Source: Gracilaria gracilis
Lineage: Eukaryota > Rhodophyta > Florideophyceae > Gracilariales > Gracilariaceae
Assembly: GCA_030374805.1 (NCBI GenBank)
Contig: JARGSG010000197.1
Location: 62,001-126,000 of the forward strand
Length of the DNA stretch: 64,000 bases
Reading direction: 5' to 3'
Positions 10,113 to 18,482 of this stretch are shown here, in pieces (position 1 is the first letter of the stretch; each line of letters opens with the position of its first letter). The position numbers and the translations under genes are program-made. The notes under the pieces were generated by a model. The model worked only from the letters and a program-made list of their open reading frames with translations. It searched no databases and had not been told where the DNA came from.

Positions 10113-11080
10113 GAGGGGGAGGGGGGGGTGAAGGGGGGTGAAGGGAGAAAGTGGCGGTTGCACCAAAGCGTGGTCTCAACGGCGTGCGCGAGAGCCAAAA
10201 AGCGGCGGCGCGCGGCGAAGCGAAGCGCAGCGAAGCGCAGCGAAACGAAGCGAAACGAAGCGAAACGAAGCGCAGCGCAGCAAAGCGCAGCGAAACACGC
10301 GAAGGTGCGCGCACACACGACACACAGCACGCGACACGCGCGAGCGGAGACGCGAGCGGGGGGGGGGGGGGGGGGACGCGTGCGCCACCCGCGTGGGACA
10401 CGCGTCTTTTTCTCCGCCGCCGCGCGCTTTTGTGTGGCGCAACTCACGGCTGTAACGGCGCGTGTCTTTTTTCCACAACCGTACCCGCTGCCGCGCGCGC
10501 ATGTTTTCCCGCCTTACAGCCGCCCGATTTGAATTGAGCGCGTGCTTACCGAGCGCGCGCACGTGGCGCTGGTGGCGTGCGTGTGCGCGTGTGCAGCTGT
10601 GCGCGCTGTGCGCGGGCACACGCTGCCGCCGTTCTTTTGGCTGACGGGCGGCACGTGCGATTGCACGCGCGAGTGTGTGTGCGTGTGTGCGTGTGCGTGG
10701 CTGCGCTGCTGACAACGCCGTCACGCTGACCAATTGCGCCCAAAATCAGTCAGTGCGCGGCCGGTGAGCTGAGGAAAAAGATTCGAGCGTCAGCGAACAG
10801 GCGCGCCCAAATCAAATGCAGTGCGTTCCTGTCGTGCCGCGCTGCTTGCAGTGTCTGCGCTCATAGATGGATACCGTTCGTCGCGTGTCACGCTTGCTTC
10901 ATTTCGTTTTTAAAACCATTCGCGCTCCGCGCGCTGCTGACTAGCACAACCTCTCCCGCTTCCCTACCCCCCCCCCCTCCCCGTCCCCCACACCTTAGCG
11001 CTCTGCCTTTTTGCCTGCACCCGCCTCGCACCGCCTTTTTCTGTGTAGACTTGTGTCTTCTTGTTCAACGCGCAGCCATC
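9949..11080. other. Repeat-rich divergent upstream region
   Basis: 1.1 kb between the RING-H2 gene (minus) and the C2-domain gene (plus). It holds GGA/G-rich tracts (10026-10145), a five-base minisatellite (10215-10295), an 18-G run (10358-10375), GT-rich alternation (10670-10698) and a C run (10967-10977). No gene supported. Confidence 0.6.
10215..10295. repeat. GCGAA/GCGCA five-base minisatellite
   Basis: About 16 tandem pentamers alternating GCGAA, GCGCA and ACGAA. An 18-nt G homopolymer follows at 10358-10375. Confidence 0.85.
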
Positions 11081-11842
11081 ATGACTGAAGTGGAGGGAAA
11101 GATTAGCATCTGGATCAAGTCCGGCAACTTCAGCCACGCCAGCGACCTGTACATTAACCTCTTCATCGACGACAATGAGGTACGTCACCCACCCCATCCG
11201 TTGCTTCCAGCACCAACCCTTTTGCTCACCCGTTCTGTCTTGCTCACAACCCCTTCTCTCATCCCTTCTTGTTCCACGCCGCGTAGATCTGGAAGACTGA
11301 GGAGAAGGACGGTTTCTCCCCGGACTTTGACTCCACTTGCGTCAAGCATATCAAGGGCGATTACGAAAAGATCATCATCAAACTCATGGATGAGGATACC
11401 TGTGAGTGCTACTCTCTCCCACCGCTTGCCAATTCACCCTGCCACGCACCACACAACACCTCTTCTAACCAGCTTCTGCGTTGCCTCCTCCTCTCTCTAC
11501 CCAAACCACCATTCGTTCAATGTTGCAAGTCTCGTAAGTTTTCATCAGCTCAAAAAAGTACCCTGCTCAACTCAACCATCGCCCTCTCTAACCACAACCC
11601 ACACTCTCGTCGCATTTTCGTTCGCGTTTTCGTTCGCATTTTGCAACAGTCGTGATGACGTGATTGGCACCGCCGAGTTCACCATCGCCGACTTGCTCGA
11701 CGATGGAATCAACGACGATGTGAGCTTGTGCGACGCGGACGGCAACGAGGTCGGAACGCTCGGCGTCAACATCAACTTTGAGCCAGGAGATGTGAACGCA
11801 TTCCAGCTGTTCGGATCAATGCTTCACAAGGGCGGCGACTAG
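11081..11842 (+). CDS. Small C2-domain protein, four exons including a 4-nt microexon
   Basis: Exon 1 is 11081-11179, intron GTACGT..GTAG, exon 2 11287-11401, intron GTGAGT..CAAG, microexon 11530-11533 (TCTC), intron GTAAGT..ACAG, exon 4 11650-11842. The sum is 411 nt, 136 residues. The join reads MDEDT-FSRDDVIGTAEF, the classic C2 calcium loop (DxD, four residues, DD, IG). Skipping the microexon and joining the strong donor at 11402 to the acceptor at 11649 puts the reading out of frame. A weaker two-exon alternative (donor GTGCTA at 11406) gives DEDT-CD-RDDVIG. C2 domains bind calcium and phospholipid. AATAAA lies at 11927. The exact role is unknown. Confidence 0.78.
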   Translation: MTEVEGKISIWIKSGNFSHASDLYINLFIDDNEVRHPPHPLLPAPTLLLTRSVLLTTPSLIPSCSTPRRSGRLRRRTVSPRTLTPLASSISRAITKRSSSNSWMRIPVSATLSHRLPIHPATHHTTPLLTSFCVASSSLYPNHHSFNVASLVSFHQLKKVPCSTQPSPSLTTTHTLVAFSFAFSFAFCNSRDDVIGTAEFTIADLLDDGINDDVSLCDADGNEVGTLGVNINFEPGDVNAFQLFGSMLHKGGD

Positions 11843-12229
11843 AATGGCAAACCAAATCAAAAAGCCATATAACATGTTCTTTGCATCATATTAATACCAT
11901 ATTCTGCTCCGCATGTTTTAAGTTGCAATAAAAACGCCGAATCTATCAACTGCTCTTTGGCTTGGTGCCATGTAAACTTTAGATATGTACGTACATACGT
12001 ACGTATCAACAGTTAGCTTATACGGCACACACATACACACACACACACACACATGTAAGCTGGCCTCCGGCCTGGCCCTCTAGTCCTGGCCCGATGCAAA
12101 TGGAGAATCTAAATGCTTTATAACAATGCTAAGGTTAGCGTTACCCTTGGTATCAAGCAACGAAAAACAGCATATACCCCCAACTGACACAACGTGCACG
12201 GCACCGCTACTGCAACGCGCCTTTGTGGC
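11843..12229. other. Convergent intergenic, C2 gene and aquaporin
   Basis: Contains AATAAA at 11927 for the C2 gene, a palindromic GTACGTACATACGTACGT cluster at about 11988-12006, and a CA repeat at 12026-12053. No gene. Confidence 0.6.
12026..12053. repeat. CA dinucleotide microsatellite
   Basis: Thirteen or so CA units with one T interruption. Confidence 0.9.
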
Positions 12230-13053
12230 TCAGGAGCGCGTGGGCAGCAGACTAGTGGCTTCGGCGGTGATTTGATGAGCGCCTTCGGAGAAGTGTTCAA
12301 ACTCGTCGGGCGCCACAACGTAGAACACAAACGCGCCGGCAACGGCGCCCAGCATGTCGGCCAGCGTCACCCACAGCATGTACGGGATCTTCCAGAAGTG
12401 CTTGACGAGGTTGAGACCGATGACCACGGCGGGGTTGAACGCGCCGCCGCTGATGGGACCGGCGCAGATTACGCCCACCAGCACCACCAGCCCAATGGCA
12501 GCTGTGTTTGGCACGTGACACAAGAGCGGGTGGTGAGAATTGGATCGTGGGTGCATAATTAACAAAAAGCGCGCTGGGAGAAGATGCAATGCGCAAACGT
12601 ACCTCCAAAGTACTGGTTGTCCTTGACCTTGCTGTTGGTGGCAGTGGCCAGCACCACAAGGCACAGCAAAGCGGTGAAGGTGAACTCGGCCACAAACGCC
12701 TGCAGAAAGTGGAAACCGGTTCCAATCTGCACGGCGACGAGCGAGCCAGAGATAATGGCTCCCAACAAGGCGCCGAGCACACCGCCGACCAGCTGGAAAA
12801 GCCAGTACAGCAGCGTCTCATCCCACGAAATGTTGCCGCGCAAGAACACGGCAAACGTGACGGCAGGGTTGACGTGGCCGCCCGAAACGGGCGCGGCGGC
12901 ATACACCAGAAGCACCAGCGCCAGCCCGATGGCCAGCGGCGCCATTGTCGGCGAGACGGACACGGAGATCTGAATGGTCATGACGAGCATGGCCGTGACC
13001 ACCAGCTCCATCATGGCCTTGCCGAACTTGGTGCGAAAGTGCTCGAGAGCCAT
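12230..13053 (-). CDS. Aquaporin (MIP family), two exons
   Basis: Exon 1 is 13053-12603, exon 2 12501-12230; the 101-bp intron has donor GTACGT and acceptor CACAG, and joins NQYFG to AAIGLVVL in frame for 240 residues. Six membrane spans and both half-helix motifs are visible: SGGHVNPAVTF and SGGAFNPAVVIG. The residue after the second NPA is Val, not the Arg of most water-selective aquaporins. Val is found there in plant TIP1-type tonoplast channels, so wider selectivity (small solutes) or a vacuolar location is possible. A TATA-like sequence lies at 13204-13210, about 150 bp upstream. Confidence 0.92.
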
Positions 13054-13690
13054 AGCGACCAGCAGCACAAAACAAGCGCAGGCGCGAGAAAAAAACAACG
13101 CGCGACTGAGTGGTGCGGCGGAAGAAGAGGACGGTGGACGGGACGCAGCGCGCGCGGGGGCTGTGTTGTGCGCCGAGGCAGCCGCACGCGAAGAAGGCGC
13201 GCCATTTATATGCACACGCAGCTGAAGCCTCCACTGCGCAAAAAGCGCGCGACGCCCGGAGCCAACAGGAAGGCGGCGCTGCGCAGCAGCATGGGCGCGC
13301 CGTGCGGCTCGCGGCGCGCGGCCGCGCGGCCGCGCTGAATCACGGCGCGGCTCGGAACACAAACCCCTGCCGAATCGCGCGCAGCTCATTCGCCGCGTGC
13401 GTGCCGCGCACGTGCGCGCGCCATATCTACTCTACTCTCTCCATCATAGCTATGGCTACGCACCGCGCGCGCGCTGGCGGCCGCGCAACGTGGCGGCTGC
13501 GTGCATGCAAACGTAAATTTTTAAACTGATTGAGAGACAATGCCGTCAGTCACAATTGCTTCTGTCGTCACTGACGGTAAGCTCGCGTGAAAACGTGGCG
13601 GCGTGCACACGTGGCGGTGTGCACACGTGGCGGTGTGCACACGTGGCGGTGTGCACACGTTGCACTGTAGAGTCAGTACTACTGACACTT
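13054..13690. other. Upstream region of aquaporin with G-box minisatellite
   Basis: 637 bp. Includes the TATA-like element at 13204, GC-rich DNA, an inverted repeat (CCGTCAGT 13543-13550 with ACTGACGG 13570-13577), the 16-bp G-box repeat at 13593, and a near-perfect palindrome GTCAGTA-C-TACTGAC at about 13672-13686. No gene. Confidence 0.6.
13593..13665. repeat. 16-bp tandem repeat creating G-boxes
   Basis: Four units of ACGTGGCGGTGTGCAC (first with one change) plus a partial fifth. Unit junctions make three perfect CACGTG palindromes, a bZIP/bHLH core site, spaced 16 bp apart. Confidence 0.9.
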
Positions 13691-14740
13691 TCAGCGGCGT
13701 TTGGAGAGCAGGTAGTGCGCCACGTGCCATTCCTGCCCGTTGTTGTAGCCGAAAAGTTCCGCAACCGCCAGGTAGAACGTGCGCCAATACGCCTCCCATT
13801 TGGTGGCGTCTTCGCCGTACGTGCTGCGCAGGATGGGGCGGATGTTGTGCAGGTTGCGGTCAAAGTTTTGCAGCCAGTGTTCGGACGTCTGTGCGTAGTG
13901 GCGCCCGTCCACGCGCCAGCGCTCCACCACTTTCACGTCGTCCTGGAAGAAGTGAAGCACGTCGTCGCTGCCCATCGTGCCGCCCGTGAAGAAGTAGCGC
14001 CCCATCCAGTTTGCCGCCCCCTCCGTCTCAAAGTTGTAGATGTACTTGATGTGGCAGAATATGTGCACGAATAGCTTGCTTTCTTTGTGCATCCAGTTTG
14101 ACATCTTCTTCAGTAACGCGCCGTAGTTCTTCATGTGTTCGAACATCTCGATGCAAAATATCATGTCGAACGTGTTGCAGCCCTCGATGCGATCGATTCT
14201 GCTTATGTCCGCTGTGCTCATCGTCACGTTCTTGAACCCTTTCTTGCGCGCCTCTTCTTCGATGAATTTGCGTTGCGTCCAGCTGTTGGACAAGCCTCGA
14301 ATCCGACAGTTTGGATAGTTTTCCGCCACGTACAGTGTCAAACTCCCCCAACCGCACCCCAAGTCCAGTACGCTCATCCCGTCCTTCAACCCGCCGCGTT
14401 GGCAATACAGTCGCAGCATACTTTCTTCCGCCGCATCCAAGCTCGCGTCGTGCGACTCGTAGTAGCACGCCGAGTACTTCATCCGCTTCCCAAGCGTGTA
14501 CGCAAAGAATTCCGTCGGCAGTTCGTAGTGCTGTTCGTTCGCCTTTTCTTGCTTTATGGCAATCTCGTTCGAACCCAGCGCGTGAATCATCTCCATCTTC
14601 TTTCGCATCTCTTCTTCGATTGTGGAGCTGCCTTCCTCGCCCAGACGCTCGGCCAGCAGCTTTCGAATTCCAATGCGTGTCACCCAGTCTGGAGCTGCGT
14701 TGCGCTCGAGCAGAGCTTCTGCTACTTGCATCATCGCCAT
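13691..14740 (-). CDS. SAM methyltransferase, coclaurine-N-methyltransferase/CFA synthase-like
   Basis: 349 residues. SAM-binding motif I is VLDLGCGWGSLTLY. Family blocks follow: QHYELPTEFF, RMKYSACYY, GLSNSWTQRKFIE, FDMIFCIEMFEHMKNY, LFVHIFCHIKYIYNFE, and RYFFTGGTMGSDDVLHFFQDDV near the substrate pocket. These match the plant coclaurine-N-methyltransferase-like branch of the cyclopropane-fatty-acid synthase superfamily, found across algae. The real substrate (amine or lipid) cannot be read from sequence. Start chosen at the ATG 14740; the frame upstream lacks family similarity. No targeting signal seen. Confidence 0.88.
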   Translation of the reverse strand: MAMMQVAEALLERNAAPDWVTRIGIRKLLAERLGEEGSSTIEEEMRKKMEMIHALGSNEIAIKQEKANEQHYELPTEFFAYTLGKRMKYSACYYESHDASLDAAEESMLRLYCQRGGLKDGMSVLDLGCGWGSLTLYVAENYPNCRIRGLSNSWTQRKFIEEEARKKGFKNVTMSTADISRIDRIEGCNTFDMIFCIEMFEHMKNYGALLKKMSNWMHKESKLFVHIFCHIKYIYNFETEGAANWMGRYFFTGGTMGSDDVLHFFQDDVKVVERWRVDGRHYAQTSEHWLQNFDRNLHNIRPILRSTYGEDATKWEAYWRTFYLAVAELFGYNNGQEWHVAHYLLSKRR

Positions 14741-15088
14741 TCTTCCTCGATCTCGGTGCGTCTGCCAAGAGACGCACACTAGCTCCCCCGTCTGTCTGGA
14801 GCGACACCCGTTTCTACTGCTGGTGAGGCACAAACTCGGCCCTGCAGTTCAGCACGCGGCGCCCGAGATCAAACCAAACAAACGCTGTGAGCAGAACACG
14901 AACGGCAAGCTCAAACTGAACTGTTCAAAATGGCTCCTGCCAGGATTTTTAATCGATGAGCTTGACCTTGTTCCGTATCATACAATATGTATCATATCTA
15001 CTGCGTCTGCACTCCAGATTCTGCAGTGAGCACCCGCATCCACCAGGTGCACCTCACGTGTCTCACAAGTTGTGAGTCACAACAACCA
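14741..15088. other. Divergent promoter region
   Basis: 348 bp between the methyltransferase (minus) and the DUF427 gene (plus). No repeat or RNA gene noticed. Confidence 0.4.
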
Positions 15089-15680
15089 ATGTCCGCCATG
15101 GACGAAGCGCATTGCGCTTTCGCGCAGTTCCACTTTGCACCTCGGTGCGACAAAGTGCGTACGACTTCAACGCTGGCGCGGACGCTGCCGCCCACCTGCG
15201 CGCAACGACAAACCAGCAACGGAAAGCGCCAGAAGAGGCCTCGGGGACGCCCGTCTGAGAGGAGCAACAGAGCGAGGCGCTCGATCCAGGCCATCTGGAG
15301 CGGGCAGGTAATTGCCGAAGGGAATGGATATGAAGTACGTCACTCAAACCCAACCTGAAGCGCGGCCGTGACGCAAATCGAACAGTTGTTGACTGGCGTA
15401 GTTCATGGATGGGCGCTTCTTCTTCCCCGCTGAGAGTGTGAGATGGGAGCTTGTTGAGAAGAGTGACAAAACTAAACATCACAACCCCGTGGGAAAACTG
15501 GGAGTTCACGATGTTGTGATCCGTACTGGCAACAGCGAGCACGTTGTTAGAAACCGTGGCGCTGTGTTGTCGTTTCAAAATCTGAAACGCCCTTTCGAGA
15601 AACTTGAGGGATACACTTTCTTTTGGAAGGGGGTGCAGATTGTGGGATTGAATGAGAGCAAGGAGCAATGCAAAGACTGA
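15089..15680 (+). CDS. DUF427-domain protein, two exons
   Basis: Exon 1 15089-15334 and exon 2 15402-15680, split by a 67-bp intron (GTACGT..CGTAG, phase 0), give 174 residues. Splicing joins AIWSGQVIAEGNGYE to FMDGRFFFPAESVRWELV, restoring the DUF427 pattern (A-W-G-V-A, then YFP-DVR-DLL-PSD-T). HHNPVGKLGVHDVVI and the closing GYTFFWKGVQIVG also fit the family. The first 65 residues are basic, with KRQKRPRGRPSERSNRARR, which could be a nuclear or targeting signal. DUF427 proteins are small beta-sandwich proteins of unknown function, common in bacteria and fungi. Confidence 0.85.
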
Positions 15681-16150
15681 ACTTGCCGGTTTCGTTCTGG
15701 AGCAATGGAGCATGAAAGAAAAGCTGTATACCTCGAAGCGAAACGGCCTACGTTTGTACTATGCTCCAACAGAAAATGGTCTACAGTGAGTATTGTTCCT
15801 TCAATCTCAGCATCACACAGAACAGTTCCAAGCATTAAGCGAGCGTAAAGGAGCAGTAAACCACCCCCTCCAGTTCTCAATCGATTGACTACATCTCATT
15901 GACCGACTGGCTGCGGTTCGTGGATCTAGCAACTTCGTCAGTCTTCGTCGACGAGAAGGGCTGAAGCTCCGCGGGATCCTTGGTCAGTCTTGGCCTTAAC
16001 TCGGCAAGAGTATTTGCCAATTATGAACCATGAGCAGAGCATCCAAAGTCTTGCTCAACTTCGTTGTCGTAGCATTATGCATTAAGCACTTTCAAGTATC
16101 CCAGACTGATCATCTCGAAATGGTCAATAGTGAAAAGCGTATCTTTCTCC
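15681..16150. other. Convergent intergenic
   Basis: 470 bp between the DUF427 gene and the Golgi methyltransferase. No feature recognised. Confidence 0.4.
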
Positions 16151-17659
16151 TTATACCCTCATGCCTTTGGATATTATGTTCGGCGCCACGTACAATTCCC
16201 TTCTTGCCACGAAAACATGTTTCAAAGCCTTCTCCGTCACAAACCCATAACGCTTGAATGATATCTCGTGCTTAAAGTACCATCGACAGAAGCTTCTCCT
16301 CAGGATTACGAAGCCACCAGGTCGAAGTACTCGGTGAAGTTCAAACCAAAATTCGTGCTGCTCCAGCAGATGCTTCGAACTTGCGTCGCAACCGATATTG
16401 ACCACATCGAAAGATCGAGGGTATACTGGAATATTATTCTTCCAGTTGTGTAACATTGCCAAGCCTCCAAGACTCAGAATCCCTTTCACAATCCGACTCT
16501 GAGACTCTTGATTTACATGTAGCACGCTGCTCTGGAGCAGGTTATCCATTTCTGCGCAAAGGGCAGCATTTGGACAATTGACGTTTAGAACTCTCGTGGT
16601 GCTGTTCCCGGACACCTCGTTCACGATTTCGATCAACGACAATCGCTCCTTCTCAATCTGCGCAAGTTTATTTTCGTATCTCTTTCTCGATTTTGCAATG
16701 TGTCTCTTCACATGCTTTGGACAGTAAGCTGCGTTCCGAAAACGGCCATGGTCCTCCTTAGCAACATCTTGGACGCGATGCTTCTGGCACATTGTAATGA
16801 TTCTGTGAACTTTTTCGCATATGAACGGTTGTCTCGCCAAGGCTTCCTCCCATGCTGGATGCTGCAACAAGTCAGATCCTTCTGGAGCAAAGGTAAAAAC
16901 GAAGAACCCTCCAGGTACTAGAAGCCGGTTTACTTCGTCCAGCCAGGTGTCATACCCGGCTTTATGATGCCAGCACCACTTGCAGTGCACGATGTCGAAA
17001 GTTGAATGGGGAAATGGTAATGTTCCAGTGAAGTTGGCCAGGAAAGATGGAAGGCCTCTATCTGAGATGATCGTCTGTAATCTGAGATAATCATCCGGCC
17101 AAACATATGAAAGGGCTTGAATTGCCCCGGCACCTCCACGTTCGTCGAGAAGAGCAGCAGCGACAGATCCGATACCAGCTCCCATGTCCAACATGACCTG
17201 AGGCGAATCGGGGGCGCAGCGCCTTATGGGTTTTAGTTGCTGAATCAAGAACTTGACATATTCAAAGTTGTTCCGAAAAGACCTGCCGGACGTGCCGCCT
17301 TCTTCTCGTATGTTCACCTCATGCGCCTCTAATCGAGCCCATCTTTGGTTCGCTAGATGGAGCCGATGCTCGGAGTTGCTGGTATCGAGCTCACCAACGT
17401 TGGCGAGCGGTGTGCGCCACAGCGAACGAGGACGGGGAAGTGGCGGTGTGTAGTTGAGCGGGGGTGTTACTACGCATGGCCACCTTGTGGGAGTGTGCGG
17501 TGTGTTTAGAGTATTTGGTACTCTAACGTAAAATGGATCCGCACATTCAGATATCTTTGCGAAAGAGCGCAGCTGAGAGGGTCGAAGGAAGATGAAAAGC
17601 AATACAAGGAGTAGCGGCGCAACCCTCAATGTACGTAGTAAAGTTCTCAAATCCTTCAT
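16151..17659 (-). CDS. Plant-type Golgi methyltransferase (QUA/PMT, DUF248)
   Basis: 502 residues. A signal anchor at about 12-27 (VAPLLLVLLFIFLR) predicts a type II Golgi protein. The first SAM-binding half has VMLDMGAGIGSVAAALL, LPFPHSTFDIVHCKWCWHH and LDEVNRLLVPGGFFVFT. A second half repeats the layout: RVLNVNC, IPVYPRSFDVVNIGCDASS and FELHRVLRPGGFVILR. This double arrangement is that of the Arabidopsis QUA2/QUA3 putative pectin methyltransferases. In a red alga, which has no pectin, the target would more likely be a sulfated galactan or other wall polysaccharide; this is inference. Confidence 0.85.
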   Translation of the reverse strand: MKDLRTLLRTLRVAPLLLVLLFIFLRPSQLRSFAKISECADPFYVRVPNTLNTPHTPTRWPCVVTPPLNYTPPLPRPRSLWRTPLANVGELDTSNSEHRLHLANQRWARLEAHEVNIREEGGTSGRSFRNNFEYVKFLIQQLKPIRRCAPDSPQVMLDMGAGIGSVAAALLDERGGAGAIQALSYVWPDDYLRLQTIISDRGLPSFLANFTGTLPFPHSTFDIVHCKWCWHHKAGYDTWLDEVNRLLVPGGFFVFTFAPEGSDLLQHPAWEEALARQPFICEKVHRIITMCQKHRVQDVAKEDHGRFRNAAYCPKHVKRHIAKSRKRYENKLAQIEKERLSLIEIVNEVSGNSTTRVLNVNCPNAALCAEMDNLLQSSVLHVNQESQSRIVKGILSLGGLAMLHNWKNNIPVYPRSFDVVNIGCDASSKHLLEQHEFWFELHRVLRPGGFVILRRSFCRWYFKHEISFKRYGFVTEKALKHVFVARRELYVAPNIISKGMRV

Positions 17660-18482
17660 GTTTGGGACTGAACGCGGTCACCACAACAGCGCGTCTGCGC
17701 CTTCGCAGTTGGTTACGCAAAGGGATCTAATCTTGCTTCACAAGCACGGAATTGCCGTGAGTTCCGCTTCACAGTTTATCGGGACCGGAATCTTCAAAGT
17801 TTGTAAGCGGAACGGAATCAAGGTAGGGAATGGAAGAGTACCAAAGTTAATCGGCAGCTTCCTTAAACTATTACTATAGACAATATGCCTAACGGAAACT
17901 GGGTCTCAGCAGCACAGCTTTCGAACCTCCTATCATGACTAAAGGGGATACACAAACGATGCACATATATCTTACGTGCATGGAAGCCCGACGCTGCACA
18001 CCTGCGAAGCGAGCCATTCTCGTGGGCCACAGTGAAGAGAAATCAGCTTCGTCAAATCTTTAAACTCAACGCACCGGGGTGTGTCTCAAAACAAAAGGGG
18101 TTCACCGGCGCGACCAGTACATTTGACCTTGAGGATCTCTCAGAAGCAAAGTACTCTGATGCTCCAGCCTCACTAGCTCTACATTGGCCCCTATTCTTCA
18201 TTGCATGTTTAAAAAAGACCGGCACAGCCCATGTCAACCAAAGATAAGAGTTCAAATGATGAGCGCTTCTCGGTTTTCTCATACAGATGACAACGCTGTG
18301 CATAGTCAATTACTAAAGAGCCAATCCAATCCCGGTTCGCACAAAACGGGAAGAACAAATCATTTGTGGTCCCCGAACCCGATTTAGGCATGAAACCATT
18401 TCGCATCGGTACAACGAAGGAAAATAATCTCATGATGGAAGCAGATAACTCCTGTACTCTGAAGAATTGTAACACACACAAC
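17660..18482. other. Intergenic, Golgi methyltransferase to CUL4
   Basis: 823 bp. Several short frames (18209-18544 minus, 18032-18247 plus) without family patterns. Nothing supported. Confidence 0.4.

Noticed and set aside
9949-10401. N-terminal Pro-rich extension of the RING-H2 gene
   Set aside because: It reads GGA, G-run and pentamer repeats; the TM-RING protein starts cleanly at the ATG 9948.
12589-13338. Plus-strand 249-codon frame over the aquaporin gene
   Set aside because: Antisense to aquaporin; no family pattern and composition follows the complementary codons.
13110-13529. Basic plus-strand frame upstream of aquaporin
   Set aside because: Arg/Ala-rich reading of GC-rich DNA without any domain.
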